Below, piece by piece: positions 1 through 6,726 of a DNA stretch of 18,628 bases. The stretch's first letter is position 1; the number at the start of each line of letters is the position of its first letter. A program made the position numbers and the translations under genes. The DNA is from Actinomycetes bacterium (GTDB taxonomy: Bacteria; Actinomycetota; Acidimicrobiia; Acidimicrobiales; RAAP-2). The DNA is taken from contig JAJYDR010000033.1 in assembly GCA_021777285.1 (NCBI GenBank), forward strand, positions 1 to 18,628, given 5' to 3'. Under the pieces are notes generated by a model. That model worked only from the letters and a program-made list of their open reading frames with translations. It had not been told where the DNA came from and ran no database searches.

Positions 1-303
1 GATGTCGGCGCCGTCGACGAGTACGTCAGTGGCGAGGCTCGTCAGGTCCGGATCGGGCCGAGGACGCTGGTCATCGTTCGCATCGAGGACGACTTCTACG
101 TGCTCGACGACCGATGCAGCCACGAAGACTTCAGCCTGGCCCAGGGTGAGGTCGACTCCTCGGACGCGACCATCGAGTGCGCACGACACGGCGCGATCTT
201 CGACCTCAGGGACGGTACCCCCCAGTCGTTCCCCGCGACCCGACCGGTTGCTCGATATGACGTCGTGGTGCGCGATGGACGGGTGGAGGTGACATTCCCA
301 TGA
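1..303 (+). CDS. Rieske-type [2Fe-2S] ferredoxin of the SUF cluster (5' end missing)
   Basis: The frame is open from base 1 to the TGA at 301-303, giving 100 residues without a start codon, so perhaps 5-15 N-terminal residues lie outside. Both Rieske ligand pairs are visible: C39-S-H41 and C60-A-R-H63, numbered from the window edge, in the C-x-H...C-x2-H pattern that binds a [2Fe-2S] cluster through two Cys and two His. Such small soluble ferredoxins are often annotated as dioxygenase ferredoxin subunits, but in Actinobacteria (for example Streptomyces) one commonly sits between sufD and sufC. It overlaps the following sufC by 4 bp (ATGA), so I read it as part of a suf operon whose sufB and sufD would lie just upstream of the window. 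Its job there is not established; electron supply to cluster assembly is a guess. Confidence 0.88.
   Translation, partial: DVGAVDEYVSGEARQVRIGPRTLVIVRIEDDFYVLDDRCSHEDFSLAQGEVDSSDATIECARHGAIFDLRDGTPQSFPATRPVARYDVVVRDGRVEVTFP
285..292 (+). promoter_or_regulatory. Strong Shine-Dalgarno for the first sufC
   Basis: GGAGGTGA lies inside the end of the Rieske gene, 7 bp before the ATG at 300. It is a near-perfect complement of the 16S rRNA tail. It fixes the start of the first sufC and contrasts with the genes in this window that have no Shine-Dalgarno. Confidence 0.8.
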
Positions 304-1028
304 CGACCTTGACGATTTCGGGCCTGCGCGTGGCGGTGGGCGGTACGGAGGTCCTGCGGGGCTTCGACCTGACCATGCGCTCGGGCGAGGTCCACGTGAT
401 CATGGGCCCCAACGGCTCGGGCAAGTCCACACTCGCCCACGCGCTCTCAGGCCACCCCGCCTACGAGGTCCTCGCCGGTTCGGTGACGATCGACGACGTG
501 GAGCTGCTCTCGCTCTCGGCCACCGATCGCGTGCGCGCGGGGCTCTTCCTCGCGATGCAGCAGCCCATGGAAGTACCGGGCGTGCGACTCATTGACGTGC
601 TTGAGGCTGCGGGTGCTGAGTCCGCGGGCCTGCTCGAGCGGATGGCCGACGAGGCCCGGCGGGTCGACCTGCGCCCGGAACTGCTGGAACGCTTCGTGAA
701 CGTGGACCTGTCGGGTGGCGAGCGCAAGCGTGCCGAGATGGTCCAGTTCGGGGTGCTACGTCCGCGTTTTGCGGTTCTCGACGAGATCGACTCGGGGCTC
801 GACGTCGACGCGCTCGGCGCTGTCGCGCGACGGCTGGCGGCTTCCACGACTGAGTGGGGCTGCGGCGTACTCGCGATCACCCACTTCCGACGACTGCTCC
901 AGGAGCTGACGCCGACGATGATCCATGTAGTGAGCGGGGGGCGAGTCGTCGCCACCGGCGGGCCCGAGCTCTCCGAGGTCCTCGAGCGCGATGGATACGA
1001 GCCGTTCCGTGAACTGAATTCGCTGTAA
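300..1028 (+). CDS. sufC: SufC-like ABC ATPase, divergent copy
   Basis: 242 residues, the usual SufC size. In the cytosol SufC powers the SufBCD Fe-S scaffold. Visible motifs are Walker A GPNGSGKST (36-44), Q-loop Q87, signature LSGGERKR (137-144), Walker B with catalytic Glu in VLDEIDSGLD (159-168) and the switch His in THF (H195). The run DSGLD is typical of SufC rather than of transport ATPases. Compared with the second sufC in this window it is less canonical around the Q-loop (FLAMQQPMEVPG against FLAFQYPEAISG) and lacks the usual FLRQA-type helix after it. It overlaps the Rieske gene by 4 bp and has a strong Shine-Dalgarno. All ATPase residues are present, so it is probably active. It could have become specialised for one partner, SufB or SufD. 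Confidence 0.9.
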   Translation: MTTLTISGLRVAVGGTEVLRGFDLTMRSGEVHVIMGPNGSGKSTLAHALSGHPAYEVLAGSVTIDDVELLSLSATDRVRAGLFLAMQQPMEVPGVRLIDVLEAAGAESAGLLERMADEARRVDLRPELLERFVNVDLSGGERKRAEMVQFGVLRPRFAVLDEIDSGLDVDALGAVARRLAASTTEWGCGVLAITHFRRLLQELTPTMIHVVSGGRVVATGGPELSEVLERDGYEPFRELNSL

Positions 1029-1041
1029 CGAGGTCGCGGAG

Positions 1042-1047
1042 TACAGT
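1042..1047 (+). promoter_or_regulatory. -10 element, leaderless promoter for the LCP gene
   Basis: TACAGT ends 6 bp before the ATG at 1054 in a 25-bp gap after sufC. A transcript starting 6-7 bp downstream would begin at the start codon. No Shine-Dalgarno is visible. The same spacing recurs at six other starts in the window. No clear -35 was found. Confidence 0.5.
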
Positions 1048-1053
1048 TGACCG

Positions 1054-2412
1054 ATGGCTGACGGACGTCATAGCGCCTCGCGGGGCCGCGAGAACCGACG
1101 ATCCGAGGCGAAGGGCTCACTCGCGAACGAAGAGCGGCTCCGCGCCCTCGGACAGGCGGTCGAACAACGGGCGAATCCGTCTCGTCCCGTGCGCGCGACC
1201 AAGGTTCGACGGCGCCACCGGGGACGTCGGATCGCCATCATCTCGGGTGTCGCGGTCCTCGGCCTGCTCATCGCGTTGGTCGGCGGCGGCTACCTCTACG
1301 CCCAGTGGCGCTTCGGCCAGATCCCGAAGGTCAACGTCGTCGGTGAACTGCCCCAGCTCTCCGGGCGGCCTTTTAACATCCTCGAGATCGGTTCGGACTC
1401 CCGTGCGGGGTTGACCGGCGCCGTCGCCCGTCAAACCGGTGCGTCGACCAACTCCGTCGCCGGGCAGCGCAGCGACGTCGTCAAGATCATGCACGTCGAC
1501 CCGGCGGCCGACACGATCACGATCCTCTCGATACCGCGTGACACGATGGTCACCCTGCTCGCGAACCAGGCCCTCTTCGGCAAGTTCAACCGCATCAACG
1601 TCAACTACGGCAACGGCCCGTCCTTGCTCGCCCAGACGATCACGGCGAACTTCGGTATTCCGATCAATCACGTGATCCAGGTGAGCTTTGCCGGGCTGAT
1701 CAACGCCGCCGACGCGATCGGCGGGGTCTACCTGGACTTCCCCTATCCCGCGAAGGACGCGTACTCGGGGCTCAACATCCCCCACCCGGGATGCCAGCTC
1801 GTTACCGGCTTCCAGGCGCTCGCGGTCGCGCGGAGCCGTCACTACCAGTGGTTCCAGAACGGCGTGTGGAACTACGACGGCACGAGCGACTTCGGCCGGA
1901 TCGAACGCCAGAACGTCTTCTTGCGCGCGATGATCAGCCGCGCCAAGAGCCTCTACAACCCGTTGACGATCAACACGTTCCTCTCGAAGATCCCCCAGGG
2001 CATCACACTCGACAGCGGCTTCACGCTCAATCAGTTGATCGCCTTCGCGGTCAAGTTCCACAACTTCAACCCGTCGAGCATGCTCACCTACACCTTGCCG
2101 ACGGTCCCCGCGACCGTCGCACCGGTTGGTGACGTGCTCTTCACCGAAGAGCCCCAGGCCCAGCAGCTGCTCGTCAACATCTTCGGCTCATCGTTGCTCA
2201 CGCCGACCAACCCGCCGCCGAACGCCCAACTGCAGACGCCGATGCCCCCGGTGGTCGCTACGACCACGACCACGACCACGATCGCTTCGGCGCCGACTAC
2301 CCGCGCGACGAGTTCGACCACCAAGACCACCAAAACCACGACCGCCACGAAGAGTCCGGCCAACCCGACGGCAGTGGTCCCCTACTTCGATCCGGTGCCC
2401 TGCACGCCGTAG
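1054..2412 (+). CDS. LytR-CpsA-Psr (LCP) family cell-wall ligase
   Basis: 452 residues. LCP proteins transfer undecaprenyl-phosphate-linked glycopolymers (teichoic acids, arabinogalactan, capsule) to peptidoglycan outside the membrane. Seen here: a basic cytoplasmic N-terminus of about 58 residues, one transmembrane helix (about 60-82), then the LCP domain (about 105-300). Its conserved blocks are GSDSRAG (113-119), RSDVVKI (139-145), SIPRD (159-163), KFNRIN (177-182) and FGRIERQ (280-286); the Asp and Arg residues are the usual Mg and pyrophosphate ligands. A Pro/Thr-rich tail (about 386-435) probably lies in the wall. The start is supported by the -10 element placed for a leaderless mRNA. 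The last 31 bp overlap the end of sufU on the other strand. Its place between two suf half-clusters has no obvious functional reason. Confidence 0.92.
   Translation: MADGRHSASRGRENRRSEAKGSLANEERLRALGQAVEQRANPSRPVRATKVRRRHRGRRIAIISGVAVLGLLIALVGGGYLYAQWRFGQIPKVNVVGELPQLSGRPFNILEIGSDSRAGLTGAVARQTGASTNSVAGQRSDVVKIMHVDPAADTITILSIPRDTMVTLLANQALFGKFNRINVNYGNGPSLLAQTITANFGIPINHVIQVSFAGLINAADAIGGVYLDFPYPAKDAYSGLNIPHPGCQLVTGFQALAVARSRHYQWFQNGVWNYDGTSDFGRIERQNVFLRAMISRAKSLYNPLTINTFLSKIPQGITLDSGFTLNQLIAFAVKFHNFNPSSMLTYTLPTVPATVAPVGDVLFTEEPQAQQLLVNIFGSSLLTPTNPPPNAQLQTPMPPVVATTTTTTTIASAPTTRATSSTTKTTKTTTATKSPANPTAVVPYFDPVPCTP
2261..2280 (+). repeat. Hexanucleotide tandem repeat in the LCP threonine tail
   Basis: CGACCA is repeated three times plus two bases, encoding a run of Thr codons (residues 403-409). 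It belongs to a longer ACC/ACG-rich, low-complexity segment (about 2255-2350) that codes the Thr-rich C-terminal tail. Copy-number change in units of 6 bp would keep the frame. Confidence 0.6.
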
Positions 2413-2864
2413 TCGTCGAGCCCCTGGCTGAGGGTGTTCCAGGCCAGGGTGGCGCACTTGATGCGCACCGGGAACTTTACGACGCCCTGCAGTGCGGCGA
2501 GCTCGCCCATGGTTCGCAGGTCGGTGACGGGCGCCTCGCCGTTGCCGTCGAGGGTCGTCTCGTGCACGGTCATCAACTGCTTGAACCGTTCGATGGCCGC
2601 TCGCACCTCGTCGATGGTCTTACCCTTAACCGCGGCACTCATCATCGACGACGACGCCTGGGAGATCGAGCAGCCGTGGCCCGAGAGCTTGATGTCCACG
2701 AGTACGCCGTCTTGGACGTCGAGGTAGATCACAAGTTCGTCGCCACAGAGCGGGTTGAAGCCCTCGGTTCGGATTGCGGGCGGGGAGGCGAGCTCGCCGC
2801 GATTGCGCGGGGTGCGGTAGTGGTCGAGGATGATCTCGCGGTACAGGTCGTCGAGGTTGGCCAT
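2382..2864 (-). CDS. sufU: SufU, zinc-dependent sulfur-transfer protein of the SUF system
   Basis: 160 residues. SufU accepts persulfide sulfur from SufS and passes it to the SufBCD scaffold; unlike true IscU it acts mainly as a zinc-bound sulfurtransferase. Visible zinc and acceptor residues are C40 and D42 in NPLCGD, C65 in GHGCSIS and C137 in IKCATLAW. The insertion of roughly 20 residues before the last Cys (about 100-125) that separates SufU from IscU is present. It begins 3 bp after the sufS stop, with no good Shine-Dalgarno, so it is probably translationally coupled to sufS. Its 3' end overlaps the LCP gene by 31 bp in convergent orientation, leaving no room for an ordinary terminator between them. 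Confidence 0.95.
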   Translation of the reverse strand: MANLDDLYREIILDHYRTPRNRGELASPPAIRTEGFNPLCGDELVIYLDVQDGVLVDIKLSGHGCSISQASSSMMSAAVKGKTIDEVRAAIERFKQLMTVHETTLDGNGEAPVTDLRTMGELAALQGVVKFPVRIKCATLAWNTLSQGLDDYGVQGTGSK

Positions 2865-2867
2865 GGT

Positions 2868-4103
2868 CTAGGCGAACATCATGACGGCACTGCCGAGTGC
2901 TTCAAGCAGGACGTCAGTGTCCGAGGTCAGTGAATACGGCCCGAAGGAGGCCCGAGCCGTCGCCGCGAGGTTGAAGCGGCGCATGAGGGGCTTGGCGCAG
3001 TGGTGTCCGGGCCGCACGCACACGCCGAACTGGTCGAGCACCTGGGCGACGTCGTGGGGGTGGACCCCGTCGACGTCGAGGCTGAGCACGCCGCCTCGAT
3101 CGACGGTGTCCGCCGGTCCGATGATCCGGACGCGCCCGTCGAACTCGTTGGCGAGTCGCTTGAGCGCATCACCGGTTAACTCGTCCTCGTGGCGGGCGAT
3201 GTTCGCGAGTCCAAGGCCCTCGAGGTACCGGATGGCGGCCGTGAGGCCGGCCGTCTCGGCAATTGGTGGGGTGCCGGCCTCAAAGCGAGTCGGGCCGTCC
3301 GCCGGCACGTACCCGTCGAGTCGCACGTCAGCGATCATGCCGCCACCGCCGAGGAAGGGGGGCATGGACTCGAGGATCGCGGCGCGGGTCCACAGCACGC
3401 CTAGACCGGTCGGCCCGAGCATCTTGTGGGCGGAGAAACAGAAGAAGTCGACGTCGAGGTCAACGACGTCGGTCGGCTGATGGCCGACCGACTGTGCGGC
3501 GTCGAGTGCGACGAGGGCCCCGTGGTCGTGGGCGATCTGGGTGAGCTCTTTGACCGGGTTGCGCGTGCCCAGGACGTTTGACGCGGCGGTGAAGGAGAAC
3601 AGCTTGACGCCGTCGAGTAGGCGGTCCAGGTCGCTCACGTCGAGACGGAAGTCATCGCTCACCGGAACGAAGCGGACCTCGATGCCCAACTGGTCGCGCA
3701 GCTGGAACCACGGAACGATGTTGGCGTGGTGCTCCATCTCGGTCACGAGGACCACGTCACCCGCCTTGAGGTTCGCCGCGCCCCACGACTTGGCGAGGAG
3801 GTTGAACGACTCGGTCGTGTTCTTGGTGAAGACGACCTCGTCCATACCCTGGGGTGCGTTGATGAAACGTGCGGTGGCCGCTCGGGCACCCTCGTAGACG
3901 TCGGTCGCCTCGACGGCGGTCTGGTAGACGCCGCGGTGCACGTTGGCGTGTCGCAACTCGTAGTAGCGAGCCATCGCCTCGATGACGGGCCGCGGGGGCA
4001 GGGTAGAGGAGGCCGAGTCGAGGTAGGTGATCGGACGGCCGTTGATCACACGTTCCAGGAGCGGGGTGTCGACGCGCACGCGGCGCGGGTTGTAGGAGCT
4101 CAT
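2868..4103 (-). CDS. sufS: SufS, group II cysteine desulfurase
   Basis: 411 residues, the usual length. This PLP enzyme takes sulfur from L-cysteine as a Cys-bound persulfide and hands it to SufU. Visible: the H125-H126 pair in MEHHANIVPW (cofactor stacking His), D201 in ALDAAQS, H207, the PLP-binding K227 in SAHKMLGPTG, and catalytic C369 in RPGHHCAKPLM. This short-loop context marks the SufS class rather than IscS. It overlaps the upstream sufC by 4 bp (ATGA at 4100-4103) and is followed by sufU after 3 bp, so sufC-sufS-sufU form one leftward operon. No key residue is missing. Confidence 0.96.
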   Translation of the reverse strand: MSSYNPRRVRVDTPLLERVINGRPITYLDSASSTLPPRPVIEAMARYYELRHANVHRGVYQTAVEATDVYEGARAATARFINAPQGMDEVVFTKNTTESFNLLAKSWGAANLKAGDVVLVTEMEHHANIVPWFQLRDQLGIEVRFVPVSDDFRLDVSDLDRLLDGVKLFSFTAASNVLGTRNPVKELTQIAHDHGALVALDAAQSVGHQPTDVVDLDVDFFCFSAHKMLGPTGLGVLWTRAAILESMPPFLGGGGMIADVRLDGYVPADGPTRFEAGTPPIAETAGLTAAIRYLEGLGLANIARHEDELTGDALKRLANEFDGRVRIIGPADTVDRGGVLSLDVDGVHPHDVAQVLDQFGVCVRPGHHCAKPLMRRFNLAATARASFGPYSLTSDTDVLLEALGSAVMMFA

Positions 4104-4858
4104 CGCAGCACCGTTCGCCAGGCATCGTAGCCGTCGTGCTCGATGGCGGCAGCGAGCTCGACGCCGCCGCTGTGCACGATCTGTCCGTCGACGAGGATGT
4201 GGACCTGGTCTGGTTCGATCTCTTCGAGGAGCTTGACGTAGTGGGTTACCACCACGACACCCATCGCCGGGTGTTCGCTACGCACGGTGCGCACACCACG
4301 TGCCACGATACGCAGCGCGTCGATGTCGAGCCCCGAGTCCGTCTCGTCAAGCAGCGCGACGACGGGTTCGAGCAGCGCCATCTGCAGCACCTCGTTGCGC
4401 TTGCGCTCGCCACCCGAGAAGCCATCGTTGAGGTGTCGTTCCGCGAATGCCGGGTCCATGCCGAGCCGGTCCATCCATTCAGCGAGCTCGAGTCGTACCT
4501 CAAGCACCGATAACTCGCTTAGGCCCTTGCGGGCCACCATGGCCTGGCGCAGGAACTGAATGACCGAGACGCCGCTGATGGCTTCGGGGTACTGGAAGGC
4601 GAGGAAGATACCCGCGCGGGCCCGCTGGTCGGGGGACCACGTCGCGATGTCGACGCCGTTGAGCAGGATCTGACCGTCGGTCACGCGATAGCCGGGGTGA
4701 CCCATGACGACGCTCGCCAGGGTCGATTTACCCGCTCCGTTGGGTCCCATCAGCGCGTGGACTTCGCCGGGGTTGATGGTGAGATCGACGCCGCGCAAGA
4801 TGACCGTATCCTCAGCGACGGCGTGGACGTTTCGAAGTTCTAACAAGGGCACAGACAC
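4100..4858 (-). CDS. sufC: SufC, Fe-S assembly ATPase (canonical copy)
   Basis: 252 residues. It is the ATPase of the SufBCD scaffold. Motifs are Walker A GPNGAGKST (38-46), Q-loop Q89 in FLAFQYPEAISGVSV, signature FSGGERKR (147-154), Walker B with Glu in LLDETDSGLDIDAL (169-182) and switch H206 in VTHYVKLL. This is a textbook SufC and differs clearly from the copy at 300-1028. The start is GTG at 4858; an ATG two bases upstream (4860) is out of frame. A -10-like TAGGCT ends 6 bp before this GTG, supporting it and a leaderless mRNA. It heads a sufC-sufS-sufU operon that lacks sufB and sufD, which are not in this window. Two sufC genes in one locus is unusual. Confidence 0.95.
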   Translation of the reverse strand: MSVPLLELRNVHAVAEDTVILRGVDLTINPGEVHALMGPNGAGKSTLASVVMGHPGYRVTDGQILLNGVDIATWSPDQRARAGIFLAFQYPEAISGVSVIQFLRQAMVARKGLSELSVLEVRLELAEWMDRLGMDPAFAERHLNDGFSGGERKRNEVLQMALLEPVVALLDETDSGLDIDALRIVARGVRTVRSEHPAMGVVVVTHYVKLLEEIEPDQVHILVDGQIVHSGGVELAAAIEHDGYDAWRTVLR

Positions 4859-4864
4859 ATGGCG

Positions 4865-4870
4865 AGCCTA
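4865..4870 (-). promoter_or_regulatory. -10 element, leaderless promoter for sufC-sufS-sufU
   Basis: TAGGCT on the minus strand, then 6 bp (CGCCAT), then GTG at 4858. It lies in the 38-bp gap behind the hydrolase gene. It decides between the in-frame GTG and the overlapping out-of-frame ATG. No convincing -35 is visible. Confidence 0.5.
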
Positions 4871-4896
4871 TCGTTCGCGCCCGGATTTTCGGCCGG

Positions 4897-5514
4897 TCAC
4901 CAACCGCGCGCGATCCAGTCGTCGAGGTGCGCACGCTCGGCGCCGATGGTCGTGGGAGCGCCGTGACCGGGCAAGACGAGCACGTCGTCGGCGAAGCGGT
5001 GGAACAGTCGCTGCTCGATCGAGGTGATGATCGTGGGGAAGTCGCCGCCCTCGAAGGCGGTGGCGCCGGGTCCACCGGGAAAGAGGGTGTCACCGCTGAA
5101 GAGCACGGGGCTTGCCTCGACGAAGAAGCACGTGGAGCCTGGGGTGTGCCCCGGGGTGTGGATGACCCGCACGCGCAGCTCGCCCACCTCGATCACCTGG
5201 TCGTGGGCGAGGTGCCGGTCGAGGGCGGGGAACAGCTTGACGTCCTCGGGGTGACCCCAGACGACGCGTCCCGACGCGCGCAGCTCGGGAATCGCGCCGA
5301 CGTGGTCGTGGTGCCCATGAGTCTCGAGCACGTTGACCACGCCGAGCGCGTCCGCCAGGCGCACGAGCCGATCGGACTCGTCGGCGGCGTCTATCAGTGC
5401 CGCCAGCGCCGAGCGACGGCATCGCAGGACGTAGACGTTGTTGGCGAGTGGTCCGACCACGACCCGGTGGACCTCCAGGTCGGCGCCGCTCCAGATGACC
5501 GTCGATTCGTCCAC
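4897..5514 (-). CDS. Metallo-beta-lactamase-fold hydrolase (glyoxalase II-like)
   Basis: 205 residues, a single MBL domain without the extra C-terminal domain of classical glyoxalase II. Metal ligands are all present: H66-x-H68-x-D70-H71 in THGHHDHVG, H123 in TPGHTPGS, D142 in FSGDTLF and H184 in PGHGAPT. This pattern binds two metals and is common to hydroxyacylglutathione hydrolases, persulfide dioxygenases and related thioesterases. Seven or eight residues after TPGHTPGS there is no special substrate-binding region that would name the substrate, so I leave it general. Start GTG 5514 is preceded by CATCCT at 6 bp. It lies upstream of the sufC operon on the same strand, but that operon has its own promoter. 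A role in persulfide or thiol chemistry would suit the neighbourhood but is speculative. Confidence 0.88.
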   Translation of the reverse strand: MDESTVIWSGADLEVHRVVVGPLANNVYVLRCRRSALAALIDAADESDRLVRLADALGVVNVLETHGHHDHVGAIPELRASGRVVWGHPEDVKLFPALDRHLAHDQVIEVGELRVRVIHTPGHTPGSTCFFVEASPVLFSGDTLFPGGPGATAFEGGDFPTIITSIEQRLFHRFADDVLVLPGHGAPTTIGAERAHLDDWIARGW

Positions 5515-5520
5515 ACCTTC

Positions 5521-5526
5521 AGGATG
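5521..5526 (-). promoter_or_regulatory. -10-like element for the MBL hydrolase gene
   Basis: CATCCT on the minus strand ends 6 bp before the GTG at 5514. The first base departs from TANNNT but the spacing matches the other leaderless candidates. The intervening GAAGGT is too close to the start to act as a normal Shine-Dalgarno. Confidence 0.35.
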
Positions 5527-5554
5527 CCGCGCGACGTGGGCGGATGGATTTCGC

Positions 5555-5560
5555 TATCCT
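5555..5560 (+). promoter_or_regulatory. -10 element for the acyl-CoA dehydrogenase operon
   Basis: TATCCT sits 44 bp before the ATG at 5605. It predicts a leader of about 38 nt that holds the Shine-Dalgarno. It is divergent from the hydrolase promoter in the same 90-bp gap. No good -35 is visible. Confidence 0.35.
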
Positions 5561-5594
5561 CGCAAGTGCGTCGGCTCACGAGCCAGCGGGAATC

Positions 5595-5602
5595 GAGGGT
5601 GA
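5595..5602 (+). promoter_or_regulatory. Shine-Dalgarno for the acyl-CoA dehydrogenase
   Basis: GAGGGTGA just before the ATG at 5605 supports that start over in-frame upstream GTG codons. Confidence 0.6.
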
Positions 5603-5604
5603 CG

Positions 5605-6720
5605 ATGAACTTCGGCTTTTCAGAGGAGCAGGAGGAGCTTCGCAAGATGGTGCGACGGTTCTTGGACGAGAAGTCGCCCGAGACAGAAGTCCGTCGGCTC
5701 ATGGCCACCAACGAGGGATTCGACCCAGCGGTGTGGCGCCAGATGGCCGACGAGCTCGCCCTGCAAGGACTGGGTATCCCCGAAGAGTTCGGCGGCCAGG
5801 GCTTCGGCCCCGTGGAGCTGTACGTGGTGTTCGAGGAGATGGGGGCCGCGCTGCTGTGCTCGCCGTACTTCTCCACGGTGGCGTTGGCGGCCAACGCCGT
5901 GCTGCTCGTGGGAACCGACGAGGACCGGGCCGCCTACCTGCCCGGCATCGCCTCGGGGGACACCATCGCCACCGTGGCCCTTACGGATGACACCGGACAG
6001 TGGGACCTCGCCTCGACGTCGGTGACTGCACGGGACACGGGCGAGACCTGGGTCGTCAACGGGGTGAGCAACTACGTGACCGACGGCCAGAGTGCCTCGG
6101 TAATCTTCGTACCGGCGATGACCGAGGCCGGACTCTCGCTGTTCGCCGTGGAGGCGAGCGCCTCGGGGGTGGAGCGCACGTCGCTGCCCACCATGGACCA
6201 GACCCGCAAGCAGAGCCGCATCACCTACGTCGACGCCCCGGCTCGCCTCGTGGGGTCGAACGGCGGCGCGCTCGCCGGACTCGAGACGACGGTCCAGATT
6301 GCCGTGGCCGCCCTGGCCGCCGAGCAGGTCGGCGGCGCCCAGCGTGTACTCAACAACGCGGTCGAGTACGCGAAGAATCGCGTCCAGTTCGGTCGGCCCA
6401 TCGGGTCGTTCCAGGCGATCAAGCACAAGTGCGCCGACATGCTGCTCGACGTGGAGTCGGCGAAGTCGGCTGCCTACTACGCGGCCTGGGCCGCCCAAGA
6501 GCGCAATGACGAGTTGCCGATTGCCGCGAGCCTCGCCAAGTCGTTCTGCTCCGAGGCGTACTTCCACTGCGCCGCCGAGAACATCCAGATCCACGGTGGC
6601 ATCGGTTTCACCTGGGAACATCACGCGCACCTGTACTTCAAACGGGCCAAGAGCTCCGAGCTCTTTCTCGGCGACCCGGCGTACCACCGCGAGTTGCTCG
6701 CTAGCCGACTGGGCATCTAA
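5605..6720 (+). CDS. Acyl-CoA dehydrogenase family flavoprotein (FadE-like)
   Basis: 371 residues with the full ACAD fold: N-terminal helical domain (about 5-120, starting FGFSEEQEELR), a beta domain (about 120-215) and a C-terminal helical domain (about 225-371) with NRVQFGRPIGSFQAIKH (258-274) and IQIHGGIGFTWEHHAH (327-342). ACADs oxidise acyl-CoA thioesters to enoyl-CoA using FAD. Aligning AKSSELFLGD (348-357) by eye with the AK...YEGT segment of medium-chain ACAD puts Leu355 where the catalytic Glu would be, and no Glu is obvious at the alternative isovaleryl-CoA dehydrogenase position. Actinobacterial steroid and fatty-acid ACADs often work as pairs in which one subunit lacks the base, so this may need a partner. 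The true substrate is unknown. The alpha/beta hydrolase gene follows after 6 bp. Confidence 0.92.
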   Translation: MNFGFSEEQEELRKMVRRFLDEKSPETEVRRLMATNEGFDPAVWRQMADELALQGLGIPEEFGGQGFGPVELYVVFEEMGAALLCSPYFSTVALAANAVLLVGTDEDRAAYLPGIASGDTIATVALTDDTGQWDLASTSVTARDTGETWVVNGVSNYVTDGQSASVIFVPAMTEAGLSLFAVEASASGVERTSLPTMDQTRKQSRITYVDAPARLVGSNGGALAGLETTVQIAVAALAAEQVGGAQRVLNNAVEYAKNRVQFGRPIGSFQAIKHKCADMLLDVESAKSAAYYAAWAAQERNDELPIAASLAKSFCSEAYFHCAAENIQIHGGIGFTWEHHAHLYFKRAKSSELFLGDPAYHRELLASRLGI

Positions 6721-6726
6721 GGCCGC

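Noticed and set aside
4858..4860. ATG at 4860 on the minus strand as the sufC start
   Set aside because: It is out of frame with sufC. GTG 4858 is in frame and correctly placed behind the -10 element.
4927..5604. Upstream in-frame extension of the acyl-CoA dehydrogenase by 226 codons
   Set aside because: It runs antisense through the MBL hydrolase. The family N-terminus and a Shine-Dalgarno fit ATG 5605.
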